40,391 nt of DNA from an uncultured Clostridia bacterium (GCA_947625615.1 CANQPB010000020.1:1-40391); one strand, 5' to 3'; positions 17,123-25,887 are shown, numbered from the stretch's first letter. Notes: generated by a model from the letters alone, not told the origin. Program-made: numbers and translations.

Positions 17123-18496
17123 TTATTCAAGCCCGGCGAGAATGCGCTGCATGGTAACGCCGTCCGTGACGTTTACGTTGCCGTCGCTGTTAAGGTCGCC
17201 GCGAATGCCTGAGCCGGTGCTCTCCTGCTCGGGTTTGAAGCGGCAAATTTCGCAGACGCCGTCTTCGCCTAAAACGTGCTCCTCAACGCCCCAGCTTTCG
17301 CCGCAGACGTCGCACTTAGTCCAGTGGACATATGCGTCCTTTCCGCAAGATTCTATATGCCCGCTTTCGCTGTAGGTAACCTCGCCGCTCTCCGAAACCG
17401 TTGCGGCGCCTATCGGGTAATAGCGGTTGTTGTAATAGAAGCCCACCTCGATATTGAAGCCGCCGGCGGGGCGGGAAAAGGCCGCGGTTGTGACCGCGGT
17501 TTCAAAATAGCTTGCGGTGCTGCTCTCCGCGAGGCCTTTGTAGGTTACGCGGTAGTTGGTGGCGTAGGGGTCTCTGAGCCAAGTGGCGGTAACGCTTGTT
17601 TCGTTGACAATTATGTTAAATTTTGTGACCGTGCCGGTGCTTGAGCCGATGGGATAATAAGTGGCAGTACCGACTGTAATGCCGGTGGTGGTGTCTCTGA
17701 CGGTAAAAGTAATGGTAGTGTTATTGGTGACAAGGCCGCTGAAATCTACATGTTCGGTAGTAGAGGAAGCAAGGACTGTCTGAGAGCCGTAGTTGCCGGA
17801 AGCGGTAACGCTGTAGTAGTGGCCGGGAACGGCAGTCCAGTAAAGGGTGGTGCCGCTGATATAGACACCACCGGTGGTTGTTGCACCACCGCTATAGCTT
17901 GCAGTCCATACCCCGACGATTGCGCCGCTTGAATTGCCTTCTCTTACGGTGACGGAGCTGATTTTGTCATAGCTTACGCCGGAGATGGTGTAAGAGCAGG
18001 TAGTGCCGGAATTGGTAGCGGTGCCGTTGCCGGATTCTTGTCCCGTCCAACTGACATAGTAGCTCGACACCGTGGCACTGGAAGCCCAAGAAACAATAGT
18101 ATCAGAGCCGCTTGAGGATACGGTGATTCCGCCATTGGTTGAGGAGTAGGGTACGTTAACGGTTGTTGAGCCGGAGCCGGCTATTCCGCCGGTAGATGTC
18201 TTTGCAATAACATTGACAACATGGTCGCCGTATCCGTTGACGCTAATGCTAACGGAAGTGCCGGTTATACCCATTCTTTGACTTACAATAGAATTGTTTC
18301 TGCGGACTTCAACATCGTAAGACGAAGCGCCTGAAACGGCATTCCAAGTTACGTTTATAGTTGTCCCGGAAGTTACCGTTGCAGAAACGGTCATTGCAAT
18401 GGTGTCATTCGTGGTCTTCCCCTCCGCAAAAGCAGGGCTTATCGTCAGCGTGGCCGCAATAACCAAAGCTGTTAACAAAATCAGATACTTTTTCAT
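17123..18496 (-). CDS. Secreted Fn3-like repeat protein with Cys-rich motif and single dockerin repeat
   Basis: The ATG at 18496 follows AGGAGG with a seven-base gap. It opens a signal peptide (MKKYLILLTALVIAATLTIS, cleaved near AFAEG). Residues about 33-370 form four beta-sandwich repeats of the fibronectin III kind, rich in Ser/Thr/Gly (INVTWNAVSGASSYDVEVRR; TTLYWTAVPGHYYSVTASG). Residues 380-420 contain a Cys/His motif seen in clostridial surface proteins (HWTKCDVCGESW...EDGVCEIC). The last 25 residues are one dockerin calcium repeat (GDLNSDGNVNVTDGVTMQ), where a full dockerin has two; the stop is followed directly by the terminator, so no second repeat follows. No catalytic domain is visible; an adhesive or binding role is inferred. 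Its codons look more AT-rich and Thr/Ser-biased than those of its neighbours. Its promoter carries a G10 run (18532-18541). Confidence 0.8.
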   Translation of the reverse strand: MKKYLILLTALVIAATLTISPAFAEGKTTNDTIAMTVSATVTSGTTINVTWNAVSGASSYDVEVRRNNSIVSQRMGITGTSVSISVNGYGDHVVNVIAKTSTGGIAGSGSTTVNVPYSSTNGGITVSSSGSDTIVSWASSATVSSYYVSWTGQESGNGTATNSGTTCSYTISGVSYDKISSVTVREGNSSGAIVGVWTASYSGGATTTGGVYISGTTLYWTAVPGHYYSVTASGNYGSQTVLASSTTEHVDFSGLVTNNTTITFTVRDTTTGITVGTATYYPIGSSTGTVTKFNIIVNETSVTATWLRDPYATNYRVTYKGLAESSTASYFETAVTTAAFSRPAGGFNIEVGFYYNNRYYPIGAATVSESGEVTYSESGHIESCGKDAYVHWTKCDVCGESWGVEEHVLGEDGVCEICRFKPEQESTGSGIRGDLNSDGNVNVTDGVTMQRILAGLE

Positions 18497-18525
18497 AGAT
18501 ATTCCTCCTTGAATTGAATATCTAT

Positions 18526-18556
18526 ATTGTACCCCCCCCCCATGCGGTTTTGTCAA
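18526..18556 (-). promoter_or_regulatory. Promoter with G10 homopolymer in the spacer (candidate phase-variable promoter)
   Basis: On the minus strand TTGACA (18551-18556) and TACAAT (18526-18531) are separated by 19 bases, ten of which (18532-18541) are an unbroken run of G. Loss of two G residues would give the optimal 17-base spacing found at most other promoters in this window. The ribosome site and start of the secreted repeat protein follow within 30 bases. Only about 28 bases separate the -35 box from the stop of the preceding operon, and I see no terminator between them. Confidence 0.75.
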
Positions 18557-18584
18557 TAGTTTTTATAAAATTTTTCTGATTTTT

Positions 18585-20300
18585 TTAAATCTTATGCAGC
18601 TCGTCCAGAATCCTGTCGTGATAGGAATCGTATTCGTCGAGCTCTTTAAGATACTGCCTGAACTCCTCGAACATCTTTGAAAGCGTCTCCGAGGTTATCC
18701 TGATGCTTTCCGCGCAGGACTGATTTATCTGTTTTCTGCGGGATCTGTTCAAAAGCAGCTTTATTATCCCGAAACCCACCCCGCCGACTGCGACGGCCGC
18801 AAGCCCCTTTGTCGCGAAGAAGCAGCCTATTGCCGCGGCTATGCCGACTATGAAGCCGACTATCGCCGGCCAGTTTTTCACGGCGGCAAGGTCTGCGTCC
18901 CGCTTTTCGGTGAAAAATTTCGTGACCTTTGCCTGCTCCTCGTCCTCGCGCATGAAGTTTACCACGGTCGAGTAGTCGCCTATTGTCACCTTGCGGTTGG
19001 CCTTATGCTGGCTCTGATATCTCTTTGCATAGGCGTCCACCGCCTTTTCCTGAATATCCTTTGTGAGCACGAACATGCTCAGCCTAACCTGGCCGTTCAC
19101 CTCATAGGCGTCCCGCTCGTAGATCCAGTCTATCATCTCGGCGATAAGGTTAAGGTCGTCGGCCTTTTTGGCCTTTTCGGCCTCAAACTGTTTCTTTGCG
19201 GCCTCAACGTCGCCCTTGCGGTCTATGATGAGCTCGTTATAGGCAATTTCGTCGTAGACCTCTGTTTCGGCCTCGTTCGGCGTTTCTATGAGATCCTCTA
19301 TATAACCCTTCAGGAAGGTGTTTTTCTCGTCGACGGGAACATTAACCGTCCCGAGGACGAATTCGAGGATATTTTCGTTGTTTTTGGCAAGATTCATGAC
19401 AAGGTTCAGAGAATCCGCCTCGTTGCAGTATTTTCTCAGCAGCGGATATTTAAGCTGCCCCGGCGAGCGCATTCTGTCGAAGTAATTGAGTATATGCCGG
19501 ACTATTTCGTCCTCGCTGTAGCCGGCGGCCTTCATGTTTGCGCTCACGACTTTTTTAATAAAGGTGAAAACCTCGTCGCGGGTCTTTTCGTCGACGCTTT
19601 CGTTTATCGTCTTGCTGACGAGCGAGAAAAGCATGAGGAATGTGCGCTGATCGCTCCCCTTAAGCTCGCACTGCTGATAGATGTTAAACCATTTCAGCGC
19701 GGCGTCGTCCCGCTCCATTCTCAGGTTAAAGAGCATATAAAAGACGGCGCTGTTTTTTCTGTCAAGCTTTACCGCCCTTTCAACGGCCTTCTCGGCAAGC
19801 TCGCGGTCGTCGTTCCGCCATGCCATAACGCTTATCAGCACGCAGGTGAGCCAGTAATCGGGGGTCTGCAAATGCTGCACCTCTACCGATTTTGTTATGG
19901 TGTTGTCGCTCACCATTTTAACGTCAAGGTTGTCCATCATTCCCTGGACGATCTTTCTTATGGTTCTGTAGTTGGCAAAATCGTAATACTTCTTATTGTT
20001 CGCCATTCTTATCTTTTTGTTGGCGAGCTCTACGTTCTTGAAAAGCGAATAAAGCCTTTCTATCTCACCCTGCAGCTCTATCGAATCGACGATATACTGG
20101 TGCGACGAGCGCATGGAGATATTGCAGCCGTCAAGTGAGCTGCGTATCTTTTCGTTATATGATTCGAGATCCTGATGGGCCCGGCTCACCCCGTTTGCAA
20201 CGGCGTCGATTTCGCCGTGAAGCTGGGTGTTATACTGCTTCACCTGCCTGAGGGTGTTTTCAAGCTGATTGAGCCGGCTTTTTAGTTCGGCATTACTCAT
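18585..20300 (-). CDS. Coiled-coil/helical-repeat protein with C-terminal membrane hairpin (paralogue 3)
   Basis: The ATG at 20300 follows GGAGG and overlaps the AAA+ gene's end as ATGAGTAA, so translation is coupled. Residues 1-100 are predicted coiled coil. A helical, TPR-like region carries YWL (149-151) and FNLRMERDDAALKW (191-204), and a second block YNELIIDRKGD...QF (354-372). Two membrane helices lie at about 475-517 (PAIVGFIVGIAAAIGCFFA; GLAAVAVGGVGFGIIKLLL), then a charged C-terminal helix. Both ends should be cytoplasmic. Two genes upstream in the operon encode the same layout with the same motif spacing. I do not recognise a named family. A scaffold or membrane-shaping role is inference from layout. 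Confidence 0.8.
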   Translation of the reverse strand: MSNAELKSRLNQLENTLRQVKQYNTQLHGEIDAVANGVSRAHQDLESYNEKIRSSLDGCNISMRSSHQYIVDSIELQGEIERLYSLFKNVELANKKIRMANNKKYYDFANYRTIRKIVQGMMDNLDVKMVSDNTITKSVEVQHLQTPDYWLTCVLISVMAWRNDDRELAEKAVERAVKLDRKNSAVFYMLFNLRMERDDAALKWFNIYQQCELKGSDQRTFLMLFSLVSKTINESVDEKTRDEVFTFIKKVVSANMKAAGYSEDEIVRHILNYFDRMRSPGQLKYPLLRKYCNEADSLNLVMNLAKNNENILEFVLGTVNVPVDEKNTFLKGYIEDLIETPNEAETEVYDEIAYNELIIDRKGDVEAAKKQFEAEKAKKADDLNLIAEMIDWIYERDAYEVNGQVRLSMFVLTKDIQEKAVDAYAKRYQSQHKANRKVTIGDYSTVVNFMREDEEQAKVTKFFTEKRDADLAAVKNWPAIVGFIVGIAAAIGCFFATKGLAAVAVGGVGFGIIKLLLNRSRRKQINQSCAESIRITSETLSKMFEEFRQYLKELDEYDSYHDRILDELHKI

Positions 20301-21804
20301 TTTGTCCTCCTGACCTCCCCGAGGCGGCAACGGCTCTTTCAGAGCCCCACTTTCTTATCCTTGCCACCGTGTCGGGATTGTTTTTTGAAATGGGAACCAC
20401 CCTGTCGAAGGTGTCCCTTAAAAGCTTCGCCGTTATAACCGACTGCCCGCCTATCAGCGCGGCCTGCGCCACGTCTTTTACGGCGTATTCAATGTCGGAA
20501 TAGGAAAATCCCTCCGAGGCGCCGACAAGCGCCGCAAGCTCCTCTTCGGAAATGTTTATATGAAGCGACCGGCCCGCATACTGCAATATAGCCGCACGGC
20601 GCTCGCTTCCGTTCGGAAGGTCTATAAAGAAGATCTCGGAGAAGCGGCCTTTTCGGAAAAGCTCAAAGGGCAGCGCCGAGACGTCGTTTGCCGTGGCGAC
20701 TAAAAACACCCTGCTCGTCGATTCCTGGAGCCAGAACAAAAACTGCCCGAGCACCCTTTTGCCGGTGTCGTTTGAGGAATCGGAAACCGAAAGCGCCTTT
20801 TCAATCTCGTCTATCCACAGAATGCAGGGCGACACGTTGTCTATGAATCTCAAAGCGTCACGCATTCTCTTTTCGCTCTCGCCCACCCATTTGTCGTATA
20901 CCGTTCCGATGTCGAACCTAAACAGCGGCAGCTCCCACTGCTTTGCTATCATCTTCGCTGAAAGGGATTTTCCGCAGCCCGGCACCCCCGCCAAAAGTAT
21001 CCCCTTCGGCGTGGTCAGGCCCCTGTCCCTTAGGTCTTCGTCGGGGGCGAAGAAAACGCTCTTTTTGGCGTCGAGCCATTCCTTTAGGGCCTCAAGGCCC
21101 GAAACCTCAAGCCCGCGGTCGACGTTTACCTGCTGAATGCTCGGCACGGCCTGGTAAAGACGGCTCTTCTGGCCGGTCAGGCTGTAAAGATCCTCCCGCC
21201 CGAGCCGCTTTTTGCTGACAAGCTCCGCGGACAAAATATTGTCTATCTGTATCTCGGAAAATCCCCTCAAAAGGGTGGCGGCCATTCTTACGTCCGCAGG
21301 CGACCACTCTATCGGGTATCTCCCCCGAAACTGAGATATAAAGGAATTTATCTGGGATATTCGCTCGTCCATGTCGGGGTAATCGAGCGTTGTGAGCATT
21401 CCGAACTGCGAAAACCTCGGCCAGACGGGATCGGCGGTGATGAGAATAAGCGTGCAGTTTGTCTCCTTGGCGAGATATAAAATGTTCAGAAGCTCGCGGC
21501 TGTAGGCGTTGTCGTCGCCGATGCGCTTTACGTCGCCGAAGGCAAAGGTGGAATTTCTGTTCTTTTTAAAGAGGGATATTATAAAGGTCAGCGGGTCGCT
21601 GTCGACGTCCTTTACGGCGCCGCCGTTAAAGGAGCCCACCTGCTTTGCGTCGGTGTAATAGCCTATGCTTATGCCGAGCTCGTTCGAGATCTCCTTTAAA
21701 ATACGCTCCACCCTTTCGCGCTCCGGCGAATCGACTATAACAAGCGGGGTGCGCGCGCATATGTAATCCCGGATCTCGGCCTTTGCCGATCTGTAATTTC
21801 CCAT
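20293..21804 (-). CDS. AAA+ ATPase, Ycf46-like
   Basis: I chose the ATG at 21804, 14 bases after the preceding stop; a TTG at 21822 is in frame but overlaps that stop. The N-terminal 230 residues resemble the degenerate P-loop-like domain of cyanobacterial/plastid Ycf46 (RTPLVIVDSPERERVERIL; NCTLILITADPVWP). The AAA+ core has Walker A GVPGCGKS (273-280), aromatic pore loop KWVGES (305-310), Walker B ILWIDEIEK (Asp332, Glu333), sensor ATAND and arginine fingers in FRKGRF (384-387). All catalytic residues are present, so it should hydrolyse ATP as a hexamer and remodel or unfold a partner. There is no protease domain. It lies between the small helical protein and paralogue 3, which are likely partners. 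Confidence 0.9.
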   Translation of the reverse strand: MGNYRSAKAEIRDYICARTPLVIVDSPERERVERILKEISNELGISIGYYTDAKQVGSFNGGAVKDVDSDPLTFIISLFKKNRNSTFAFGDVKRIGDDNAYSRELLNILYLAKETNCTLILITADPVWPRFSQFGMLTTLDYPDMDERISQINSFISQFRGRYPIEWSPADVRMAATLLRGFSEIQIDNILSAELVSKKRLGREDLYSLTGQKSRLYQAVPSIQQVNVDRGLEVSGLEALKEWLDAKKSVFFAPDEDLRDRGLTTPKGILLAGVPGCGKSLSAKMIAKQWELPLFRFDIGTVYDKWVGESEKRMRDALRFIDNVSPCILWIDEIEKALSVSDSSNDTGKRVLGQFLFWLQESTSRVFLVATANDVSALPFELFRKGRFSEIFFIDLPNGSERRAAILQYAGRSLHINISEEELAALVGASEGFSYSDIEYAVKDVAQAALIGGQSVITAKLLRDTFDRVVPISKNNPDTVARIRKWGSERAVAASGRSGGQNE

Positions 21805-21818
21805 TTTCTCACCACACG

Positions 21819-22289
21819 TCAAAATAAACTGATTCTTTTAATCGCAAAAAGCGCGTCCTCAAGCCCGGGGTCGCCGGCTTCAAGCGACTGCTCCCGCAAA
21901 AATCTCAAGGTGTCCTCCCAAAAGCCGGACATCTCGGCCTTAACGGAATCTTCAAGCTCGCTTACAAAACTTTCCGGCAAAAATTCGAGCCGTGTAAAGA
22001 ACATCGCCCGGCGGACGTTGCTTTTAAGCCGCTTGAACAGCATATCCGCCCCCGATATCTCGTTAAATGCGAGGCATTCGTTAAGGCGGCGGGTAAATCT
22101 TTTTACGCCCTTATCCAAGAGCCCGTTCACCGCCGCAACTATCTGCCGCTGCAGGGCGGCGGCGGTAATCTCGCTGCCCGAAAAGCTGCCCGCGCACAAA
22201 GCTTCAAAAAGCTCGCCGTCGGGGTTGGCCTCGTTTTTTATGATATCGAAGCATGTAAGCCATTCCTGATAGGTGGACGGCGCCGTCAT
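21819..22289 (-). CDS. Small all-helical protein of unknown function
   Basis: The 156-residue soluble protein looks almost wholly alpha-helical, with no signal peptide, membrane segment or metal motif. It starts with an ATGA overlap on the stop of the 61-residue protein and ends 14 bases before the AAA+ start. Tight coupling to the ATPase gene suggests an adaptor or stoichiometric partner. I do not recognise the family. Confidence 0.75.
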   Translation of the reverse strand: MTAPSTYQEWLTCFDIIKNEANPDGELFEALCAGSFSGSEITAAALQRQIVAAVNGLLDKGVKRFTRRLNECLAFNEISGADMLFKRLKSNVRRAMFFTRLEFLPESFVSELEDSVKAEMSGFWEDTLRFLREQSLEAGDPGLEDALFAIKRISLF

Positions 22290-22471
22290 TTCAGAAAGCT
22301 GTAGGGCGGCTCAAGGCTCCAGCTCGGGAGCTTTTTGCTCATCTCCTTAAGGCGCTCGTCCGAAATTTCGACGGTCTTGTCGGCGGGGGCGGCAAAGTTG
22401 TCGCGAATGCGCTGCTCCATCATCTTCTCAAATTCAAGATCCTGATTCTGATTGTCCTTTTCGCTTGCCAT
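22286..22471 (-). CDS. 61-residue acidic protein of unknown function
   Basis: The start follows AAAGGAG with a good gap. The sequence is polar and probably disordered, except for a short helix (LEFEKMMEQRIRDNF) and a C-terminal PSWSLEPPYSF motif. Its stop overlaps the next start (ATGA). It is likely a real gene because of its ribosome site and tight fit in the operon. Role unknown. Confidence 0.7.
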   Translation of the reverse strand: MASEKDNQNQDLEFEKMMEQRIRDNFAAPADKTVEISDERLKEMSKKLPSWSLEPPYSFLK

Positions 22472-22518
22472 GACTAAATCTCCTTTATACTTACGTTATA
22501 TTTGCCGAAAGACGGCTG

Positions 22519-24120
22519 TCAAAGAAATTCGAGGGTGCTTAAAAGCTCTTCCTTTTTGGCGCGCTTTTCTTCAAAGCTCCGCCTGAATTCCGCTATCTCG
22601 CCCATGCATTCGTTCAGGCTGTTAAGGTCGCGGCGGATCCTCTCGGGATAGGCCTTTATTGCCTTAATCACCCTCACGGCCAGAAACAGCGCCGCCAAGC
22701 CCGTGACTATAAGCGAATAGGGCGTCACGAACGCGAGGCCCGCGGAGACTATTATCAAAAGCGCCGCAAGAATGTTAGGCGTGTTCACGAACATATACTG
22801 GAAGCGGTTGTTTTCAAGATGATTCTTAAGGCTCTCGGTCTGCTCGGCCTGGTCGCTGCCGTTGCTTATGCCCTCCCAGGTGTCGATATGAATTTTATAC
22901 TGCGTCGGAAATTCCTCCGAAAGCTTCGCGTCGAAATTCTCAATCGCCTTTTTGAACCAGCTCTTTGTGTTTTGCAGGCCGAATTTTCTAACCTGAACGT
23001 CGGTCTGCGAGCTGTCGTCGTATATCGCCCATTTGAGCATCTGCTTACCTATGTTGAACTGCTCGTTTTCAAGTGCTTCCTTGGCCTTGAACTGCGCCTC
23101 GGCCTGCTCTGCAACGCCGTTGTTCTCAACCACAAGACGGTAATAGTCCTGCTGCTTTTTAAGCTCAAGCTCCTCGGCGTCGTAGTTTGAGATGAGATTC
23201 ATAAGAATCGCGTCCACGCGGCTCTTGTAGTTTTCGCTGTCCTGCGGCTCGGCCTCGACGTCGAGCGATTTTACGAATTCCAGAAGCTTATCATATTTCG
23301 AGACGTCGGAATAGGATTTTTGCAGCTCGCCCGCGTTCACGCAGAATTCAAGCACCGACTGATATGTAAATTCCGCGGGGACTTTCAGGTTGTCTATATA
23401 CTTTTCGTAGGCGTCCAAAAGCTCGTTCGATATCTTTTCGTTCTCGTTTATTACCGAGATCCACTCGTCTAAGAGCTCTATAACCTCCTGCTCAAGCTCC
23501 TTGTCCTTGCCGAAGATCCCGTTCAAAAATGCCTGGAGCAAAATGGCGGTCTCCTGCTGGAGCATGGTGGGGTCGAGCGTCCTGAAATATTCATAGAACC
23601 ACTTCTTTGCGGCCTCCATTCTGCCGAATCTCAGGTTCATCAGACAGAAGAAGAGGGTGGTTTTAATGGCGTCCTTTCTGCCGCTCTCCGCAAGGGCGTT
23701 CTTTGCCACCTCGGGGTAGTTGTTCACCCAGGCGGTGATGGCAATCAGCGCGTAGGAAAGCCAGTATCTCGAGCTCGTTATCCACAGCTCCTCCGAAAGC
23801 TCCTGAATGGTGCTGTTTCTCACGAGGTTTATGTCGAAATCCCTCACCACGCCCATTACGGTGCGCCTTATGGCGATGTGGTTGCTGAACTGCTCCTTGA
23901 TGATCTGGTCGATGCGCAGAATGTTTTCGTGGGCTATCTGCTTTTCCTCGCCGTGAAGCATTTCGGTCTTGAATTTTTCAATGTTCTGGTAGATGCGGTT
24001 TGTAGTCGCCTGGATATTTGCGGTTGACACGCTGACGTCGTTCACCTTTACGTCGACACGCGACTTGAACGAATTTATCGTTTTGTCAAGATTATTTATC
24101 GCTTGCGTTGCGTTAGACAT
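22519..24120 (-). CDS. Coiled-coil/helical-repeat protein with C-terminal membrane hairpin (paralogue 2)
   Basis: The start follows AGGAGG. Residues 1-80 are helical/coiled coil. The TPR-like region carries YWL (119-121) and MNLRFGRMEAAKKW (161-174), 42 residues from W120 to the N of NLR, exactly as in the other two paralogues. The second shared block (Y326 to F344) also keeps its 19-residue length, followed by TDVQVRKFGL. A hydrophobic hairpin at about 448-485 (ILAALLIIVSAGLAFVTPY, LIVTGLAALFLAVRVI) precedes a charged C-terminal helix. It is 533 residues long. With 18 bases to the preceding stop it is firmly within the operon. Function unknown. Confidence 0.8.
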   Translation of the reverse strand: MSNATQAINNLDKTINSFKSRVDVKVNDVSVSTANIQATTNRIYQNIEKFKTEMLHGEEKQIAHENILRIDQIIKEQFSNHIAIRRTVMGVVRDFDINLVRNSTIQELSEELWITSSRYWLSYALIAITAWVNNYPEVAKNALAESGRKDAIKTTLFFCLMNLRFGRMEAAKKWFYEYFRTLDPTMLQQETAILLQAFLNGIFGKDKELEQEVIELLDEWISVINENEKISNELLDAYEKYIDNLKVPAEFTYQSVLEFCVNAGELQKSYSDVSKYDKLLEFVKSLDVEAEPQDSENYKSRVDAILMNLISNYDAEELELKKQQDYYRLVVENNGVAEQAEAQFKAKEALENEQFNIGKQMLKWAIYDDSSQTDVQVRKFGLQNTKSWFKKAIENFDAKLSEEFPTQYKIHIDTWEGISNGSDQAEQTESLKNHLENNRFQYMFVNTPNILAALLIIVSAGLAFVTPYSLIVTGLAALFLAVRVIKAIKAYPERIRRDLNSLNECMGEIAEFRRSFEEKRAKKEELLSTLEFL

Positions 24121-24138
24121 TTTTTGGCCTCCTTAATA

Positions 24139-25887
24139 TCAGAATCTTGCGACGGCGCTTATAAGGCCGCTGTTCTGCGCGTCGGCTTCTTTATAGGCCG
24201 TCCGCCACTGCGAAAGCTCCCCGAGCGCCTGTTTAAGCAAAAGCTTTCCCTTTCGCTTCTTTTCCTTGAGCATCTTAAGCACGTCCACGATCCGCCGCCA
24301 GAGCAAAAAGCTTCCCGCAAGACCCAAAAGTATGCCTATAGTCAGCAGCACCGGTGAAAACTTCGGTATCAGAAGAAGTATAAGCAGCAGCGCGACCGCG
24401 CACATTCCGGAATAGATCATGACATATCTGTCGCTGAAAATATATTTGAGCTTATTTTTGTCGTAGAATTTGTCAAGGGTCTTTTCCGCGATTGGGTAGT
24501 CGTTTTCGCTGCATTCCATAACGCAGTCGTCGATATTGAAACGGTATTTTTCCTTTTCCCTCTCCCTATAGCGCTCAGCGAACAGCTCAAGCCCCTTTGA
24601 AACAGATTCCTTTAAAAGCGACACCGCAAACCGCCTCACCGAAACGTCTGTCCGGCTCGTCTCGCCGGCAAACGCCCAGGAGATTAGCAGCCCGCCGAAA
24701 TTCTTCTTTTTGTTTCTCTCCCTGAATTCGGCGTCAAAGCTTGCCTGCGCCGCGGCGGCGTCGCCCCGTGCGCTTAAAACGGCCTCGTTGTATTTTATCT
24801 TTTCTACAACCTTAAGCTCCTCGCTGTCGTAGTCGTTCACAAGCGAATAGAGCACGTTTTCTATCCTCTGCGGAAGCTCCTTGTCCTCGTCGGCCTCCGC
24901 CTCGGCAAGGGCGCCGTAATATTTTGCAAGCTCGGCGTTCTTTTCCGCAGTAGATAAAAGATCCTTCATGCCCTCGTATTCCTCGCAGGTTCTGCCGAGG
25001 ATCGTGTATTCGTGGCCGGTCTTGTGAACATAAAGCTCGGCAAATTCAATAGCCTTTGAGGCTGCCTTCTTTGCAAAGTCTACGGTCGTCACCTCAACCT
25101 GCGCGAGCATGTTCTTAAAGCAGGTCGCCACGATCTCCTGGAACTGCTCGTCGGCGCCGAACGCCCCGAAGAGATATGCCTGCAAAAGATACTGCCACTC
25201 GTCGCCCAGGTTGTTCATGTCCGCCCTGTCCAAATAGTTGACATACCACTTTTTCGCGGCGTCGATCCTGTTGAATCTCAGATTTATCAGAAGATAAAAC
25301 AGGCAGGCATTAAAATAGCTGACGGACAGGCTTTTGTCCACCGCGCGGGCCGCCGCTTCCTTTTCGTCGGAAGACCACAGCATAACCGCCGCGATGCAAT
25401 AGGCAAGCCAGTATTCGGTGTTTTGCAGATAGGCCTTTTCCACCTTTTTGCGCATAGTCTCGCTCGAGATCACGTTGGCGTCAAGGCCTATCACAAAGCC
25501 GATAGTTATCCTTCTCAGCTCGTTATAATATGAAAATCTTGTAAAATATTCGTCGTTATACTGCGTCACGTTCTTCGAGGCCGAAGACATGCTCTTAAAG
25601 GAAAAATACTGAACGGTAAGCTCTTTCAGAGCCTGAAAAACCTCCTTGGTGCTGACGTCCGCCTTGCCGACAACGCCGGAAAGCGCCGTCATATCCTTGA
25701 AGACCGCCTTGTCGAGCTCGCCGCAGTTGCCGATAAGCACCCCTACGTCGCGGATAGCGCTGTCGAGCTCGGCCTCCAAAACGGTGTTCTCGTCATTTAT
25801 CCTGTTTATCTCATCAACGGTATGCTCTATCTGCCTTTGAAGCTGCTTCGCTTCTTCAATTTCTCTTTGAATCTCTTCATCGGTCAT
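24139..25887 (-). CDS. Coiled-coil/helical-repeat protein with C-terminal membrane hairpin (paralogue 1)
   Basis: I chose the ATG at 25887 (MTDEEIQREIEEAKQLQRQI), preceded by AAGGAG at 11 bases; an upstream in-frame TTG lacks support. The N-terminal 60 residues are a clear coiled coil. The TPR-like region has YWL (159-161) and INLRFNRIDAAKKW (201-214). The second shared block spans 366-384 (YNEAVLSARGD...SF), followed by TDVSVRRFAV. Two membrane helices are at about 487-530 (IYSGMCAVALLLILLLI; VLLTIGILLGLAGSFLLW), then a basic C-terminal helix. This is the first of the three related genes. Function unknown; the layout suits a cytoplasmic scaffold anchored to the membrane. Confidence 0.8.
   Translation of the reverse strand: MTDEEIQREIEEAKQLQRQIEHTVDEINRINDENTVLEAELDSAIRDVGVLIGNCGELDKAVFKDMTALSGVVGKADVSTKEVFQALKELTVQYFSFKSMSSASKNVTQYNDEYFTRFSYYNELRRITIGFVIGLDANVISSETMRKKVEKAYLQNTEYWLAYCIAAVMLWSSDEKEAAARAVDKSLSVSYFNACLFYLLINLRFNRIDAAKKWYVNYLDRADMNNLGDEWQYLLQAYLFGAFGADEQFQEIVATCFKNMLAQVEVTTVDFAKKAASKAIEFAELYVHKTGHEYTILGRTCEEYEGMKDLLSTAEKNAELAKYYGALAEAEADEDKELPQRIENVLYSLVNDYDSEELKVVEKIKYNEAVLSARGDAAAAQASFDAEFRERNKKKNFGGLLISWAFAGETSRTDVSVRRFAVSLLKESVSKGLELFAERYREREKEKYRFNIDDCVMECSENDYPIAEKTLDKFYDKNKLKYIFSDRYVMIYSGMCAVALLLILLLIPKFSPVLLTIGILLGLAGSFLLWRRIVDVLKMLKEKKRKGKLLLKQALGELSQWRTAYKEADAQNSGLISAVARF

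Noticed and set aside
18497-18556. Longer start of the secreted repeat protein reading through the poly-G run
   Set aside because: It would put the promoter inside the coding region and bury the signal peptide; AGGAGG precedes the ATG at 18496. The G run is therefore treated as a promoter element, not a coding tract.
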